Assembly: GCA_964613075.1 (NCBI GenBank)
Contig: CAZTFV010000025.1
Coordinates: forward strand, 1 to 16,657
Length of the DNA: 16,657 nt
Source: CAYWEP01 sp964613075
Lineage (GTDB): Bacteria > Patescibacteriota > Microgenomatia > Levybacterales > UBA12049
Direction of reading: 5' to 3'
The notes under the pieces are model-generated. The model was not told the origin of the DNA. It was given only the letters and a program-made list of their open reading frames with translations, and did not search any database. The translations under genes were made by a program, and so were the position numbers. This document shows, piece by piece, positions 14,994 to 16,657 of the stretch; position 1 is the first letter of the stretch; every line of letters starts with the position of its first letter.

Positions 14994-15039
14994 TCCCTTG
15001 CCCCAATAGTTTTTTGAACAAACTTATCATCTACACAGT

Positions 15040-16149
15040 ATGCATGAGACAGACAATCATCGACAATTTGGCAATAGAGAACAAGCTACTTTCCCTATTG
15101 ATACCTTAACGAACGATGTTGATTTACAAATTCTCTACAGAAGTATTGCCTCTGGTATTGTTAGCATATCTCCTGATGGACGAATAAAGGTTGACATGCG
15201 CATTTCTCCAAAGACTATCCAACCATTAAAAACAGAAGCATATTCACAAGCGTCGAAAATAACGTGGTTACCTGAGGTTGTTCCCCCTCCAGATTTCGAC
15301 TGGGAAGGGGAAGCAAAAAAAGCGTTGAGAGAAACTATACGAATCATCGATAATAGTGGATTAGTTGACAAAGACATATTAGTTGACGCGGGAAAAATTG
15401 CTGGACCTGGAAATATAAAGATTGTTGAGGGAGATACGGTTGCTGCTTCGCTTGATCCACGAAGATACGAGCTTTCTGTCGCGGTCTCGCACGGAGGAAG
15501 AATATCGCCTATGCCTGTCCCCCCATCAAAGGACGTACGGGATCGTTTTATCGCACTAACAGTTGACAAAAACCTAATGGTACTATACGCACGGTCAATT
15601 GTTCAGAGCATGCAGCTTGCCGATATACGAACAAACGACACGCAGACACTACAAATAGCTCTTTTTTCTGCATTAGCCCATGAGTACGGACACGCACTAC
15701 TACACGCTCTTGAAGCAAATAATGAGGACACATTGCAAAAAATTATTAGACATAACAATGAAGCAGGAAAATGGGGGACTTTGGAAGATCTACGGAAAGA
15801 GGATGAAGATATCCATACAGAGCATTTTGCTCGTGGTATCAGTGCATTTGTTATGAGAACGGCATTTCGGGATCTATTTGGGCTTTCCGAAGATTTGATA
15901 CATACGTATTTCTCAGTAACCGCACAACATCAAGAAAATTGGCTGGCAGCAGTGAAAAGCATGCTTGATCTTGGAGAAGAAAAAGGATTTTTACTCGAAG
16001 ACGTTATCGAAGCAGATGAATTATTAAAGAAAAAAATAGGCAGAGGGAAAGATCCTGATATGGTTGCTCGGACCGGGTTTCGCCCGGCTCTCGAGTATTG
16101 GCTGCCTCCGTATTCACCCGAGGAGTTATTTATTATGTGCTTTCGGTAA
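15040..16149 (+). CDS. Unrecognised protein with HEYGH zincin motif (putative metalloprotease)
   Basis: A 369-residue protein whose family is not recognised. The clear motif is ALAHEYGHALLHALE, an HExxH zinc-binding helix (H214, E215, H218), with a possible third ligand E261 in HTEHFARGISAFVM, 43 residues on. This arrangement recalls gluzincins, and ImmA/IrrE-like proteins in particular (HExGHxLxH, then E with FA). There is no signal peptide or membrane segment, so it is probably cytosolic. The N-terminal 200 residues contain WLPEVVPPPDFDWEGEAKKAL and look partly beta-rich; the C-terminal part is helical. The ATG at 15040 follows TATCAT (15025-15030) by 9 nt, a possible -10 without a clear -35. 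It lies between gyrA and folD, and its function cannot be deduced from that. The metal-site reading is moderately sure; substrate unknown. Confidence 0.75.
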   Translation: MHETDNHRQFGNREQATFPIDTLTNDVDLQILYRSIASGIVSISPDGRIKVDMRISPKTIQPLKTEAYSQASKITWLPEVVPPPDFDWEGEAKKALRETIRIIDNSGLVDKDILVDAGKIAGPGNIKIVEGDTVAASLDPRRYELSVAVSHGGRISPMPVPPSKDVRDRFIALTVDKNLMVLYARSIVQSMQLADIRTNDTQTLQIALFSALAHEYGHALLHALEANNEDTLQKIIRHNNEAGKWGTLEDLRKEDEDIHTEHFARGISAFVMRTAFRDLFGLSEDLIHTYFSVTAQHQENWLAAVKSMLDLGEEKGFLLEDVIEADELLKKKIGRGKDPDMVARTGFRPALEYWLPPYSPEELFIMCFR

Positions 16150-16168
16150 ACAACATCGAAAAGTGGAG

Positions 16169-16177
16169 TGTTATAAT
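16169..16177 (+). promoter_or_regulatory. Extended -10 promoter of folD (leaderless geometry)
   Basis: TGT followed by a perfect TATAAT (16172-16177), an extended -10 element. The folD ATG at 16185 comes 7 nt later, at the expected transcription start. No -35 is evident, which is normal for extended -10 promoters. An out-of-frame ATG at 16181 would precede the predicted start. Confidence 0.6.
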
Positions 16178-16184
16178 ACGATGT

Positions 16185-16657
16185 ATGAGAATCGACGGGC
16201 GGGAAATTGCCTCAAACATCTATGACGACCTCAAAAAACGAGTGGCATCATTGAAGAAAAAACATATCACCCCGCATCTGGCAGTTATTTTAGTCGGTAA
16301 CGATCCTGCATCCCATGCGTATGTCAATCAGAAGCAAAAAAGAGGGGAAGAAATCGGCATGTTGGTAACAGTCCATATGTATGCAGAAGACGTAACAACC
16401 GAACAGCTATTACGGGAAATCCTCATGCTTAATCAGGATCCTCTAACGCATGGTATAATTGTCCAGCAGCCCCTGCCTCTGCAGATTGATGCCAAACAGT
16501 TAATAAACACAATCGATCCGAAAAAAGACGTCGACGGCTTCCACAAAGATTCACTTTTTACTCCGCCCATCACCGAAGCAGCAATACGGGCCCTCGAAGG
16601 GGTTTATTTTTCGAGCGGAGTCGAGAAAAATAGTTCTCGACTCGCTAGCGCTCGCTC
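16185..16657 (+). CDS. folD: FolD bifunctional methylene-THF dehydrogenase / cyclohydrolase, 3' end outside window
   Basis: The first 157 codons of FolD, which interconverts 5,10-methylene-, methenyl- and 10-formyl-tetrahydrofolate using NADP+. The family motifs are VGNDPASHAYVNQKQKRGEEIGM, with the Tyr-x3-Lys catalytic pair, GIIVQQPLPLQI, and IDPKKDVDGFH, followed by the TPPITEAAIRAL helix that corresponds to the TP...LL region. The start at 16185 is fixed by the extended -10 box and the match to FolD N-termini. From about codon 140 the sequence departs from the family: EGVYFSSGVEKNSSRLASAR is encoded by a palindromic repeat core (16604 onward) where FolD normally continues into the NADP-binding domain. 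The frame is still open at the window edge, so it cannot be told whether the insertion is tolerated in frame or inactivates the gene. Confidence 0.93.
   Translation, partial: MRIDGREIASNIYDDLKKRVASLKKKHITPHLAVILVGNDPASHAYVNQKQKRGEEIGMLVTVHMYAEDVTTEQLLREILMLNQDPLTHGIIVQQPLPLQIDAKQLINTIDPKKDVDGFHKDSLFTPPITEAAIRALEGVYFSSGVEKNSSRLASAR
16604..16657 (+). repeat. Palindromic core of the MITE-like element inside folD (cut by window end)
   Basis: TTATTTTTCGAGCGGAGTCG and then TTCTCGACTCGCTAGCGCTC match the core of the minus strand of copy 1 almost base for base (TTATTGTTCGAGCGTAGTCG ... TTCTCGACTCGCTACGCTCG). The GTAAT/TCAGGA terminal repeat is absent upstream, so only the core is present here. Confidence 0.75.

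Noticed and set aside
16181..16225. ATG at 16181 as the folD start
   Set aside because: It is in another frame and ends after 14 codons; the FolD frame begins at 16185.
16181..16657. Calling folD a pseudogene because of the repeat insertion
   Set aside because: The frame remains open to the window end, and the sequence that would decide it lies outside.

Overview
The window is about 16.7 kb of bacterial chromosome, most likely from a candidate-phyla-radiation (Patescibacteria) organism. This is inferred from several traits: a compact type IV pilus cluster, a short clamp-loader delta' subunit, almost no Shine-Dalgarno sequences, -10 boxes lying directly against start codons, and many small palindromes and degenerate 7-bp repeats. 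TGA is used as a stop (gyrB, pilD), so this is not a UGA-glycine lineage. No marker gene fixes the exact taxon.

Left part, minus strand (1-5867): a type IV pilus cluster transcribed right to left in the order pilB, pilT, pilC, [112-bp mobile palindrome], pilin, pilD, second pilin (cut by the window edge). It supplies the extension ATPase, the retraction ATPase, the inner-membrane platform, two pilins and the prepilin peptidase. In such organisms this machine is usually linked to attachment and DNA uptake. A divergent, overlapping promoter pair at 5868-5907 separates it from a plus-strand gene for a DNA polymerase III delta'-like subunit.

Right part, plus strand (5907-16657): holB-like, a 123-bp second copy of the mobile palindrome, gyrB, a 180-bp heptamer-repeat spacer, hppA (membrane pyrophosphatase with K+-independent signature residues), a terminator hairpin, gyrA carrying a 448-residue LAGLIDADG intein directly after its catalytic tyrosine, an unrecognised protein with an HEYGH zinc-protease motif, and the 5' part of folD running off the end. 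GyrB and GyrA form DNA gyrase. HppA would couple PPi hydrolysis to proton pumping.

The most interesting non-coding signals are: (1) a MITE-like element with GTAAT...ATTAC-type terminal inverted repeats and 8-bp target duplications, in two copies with different duplications; (2) its palindromic core appearing alone and in frame inside folD; (3) a recurrent leaderless-promoter arrangement, with a -10 hexamer 7-8 nt before the ATG of pilB, pilD, holB, gyrB and folD; (4) heptanucleotide repeat tracts, both between genes and inside pilD and the second pilin, which could allow frame switching.
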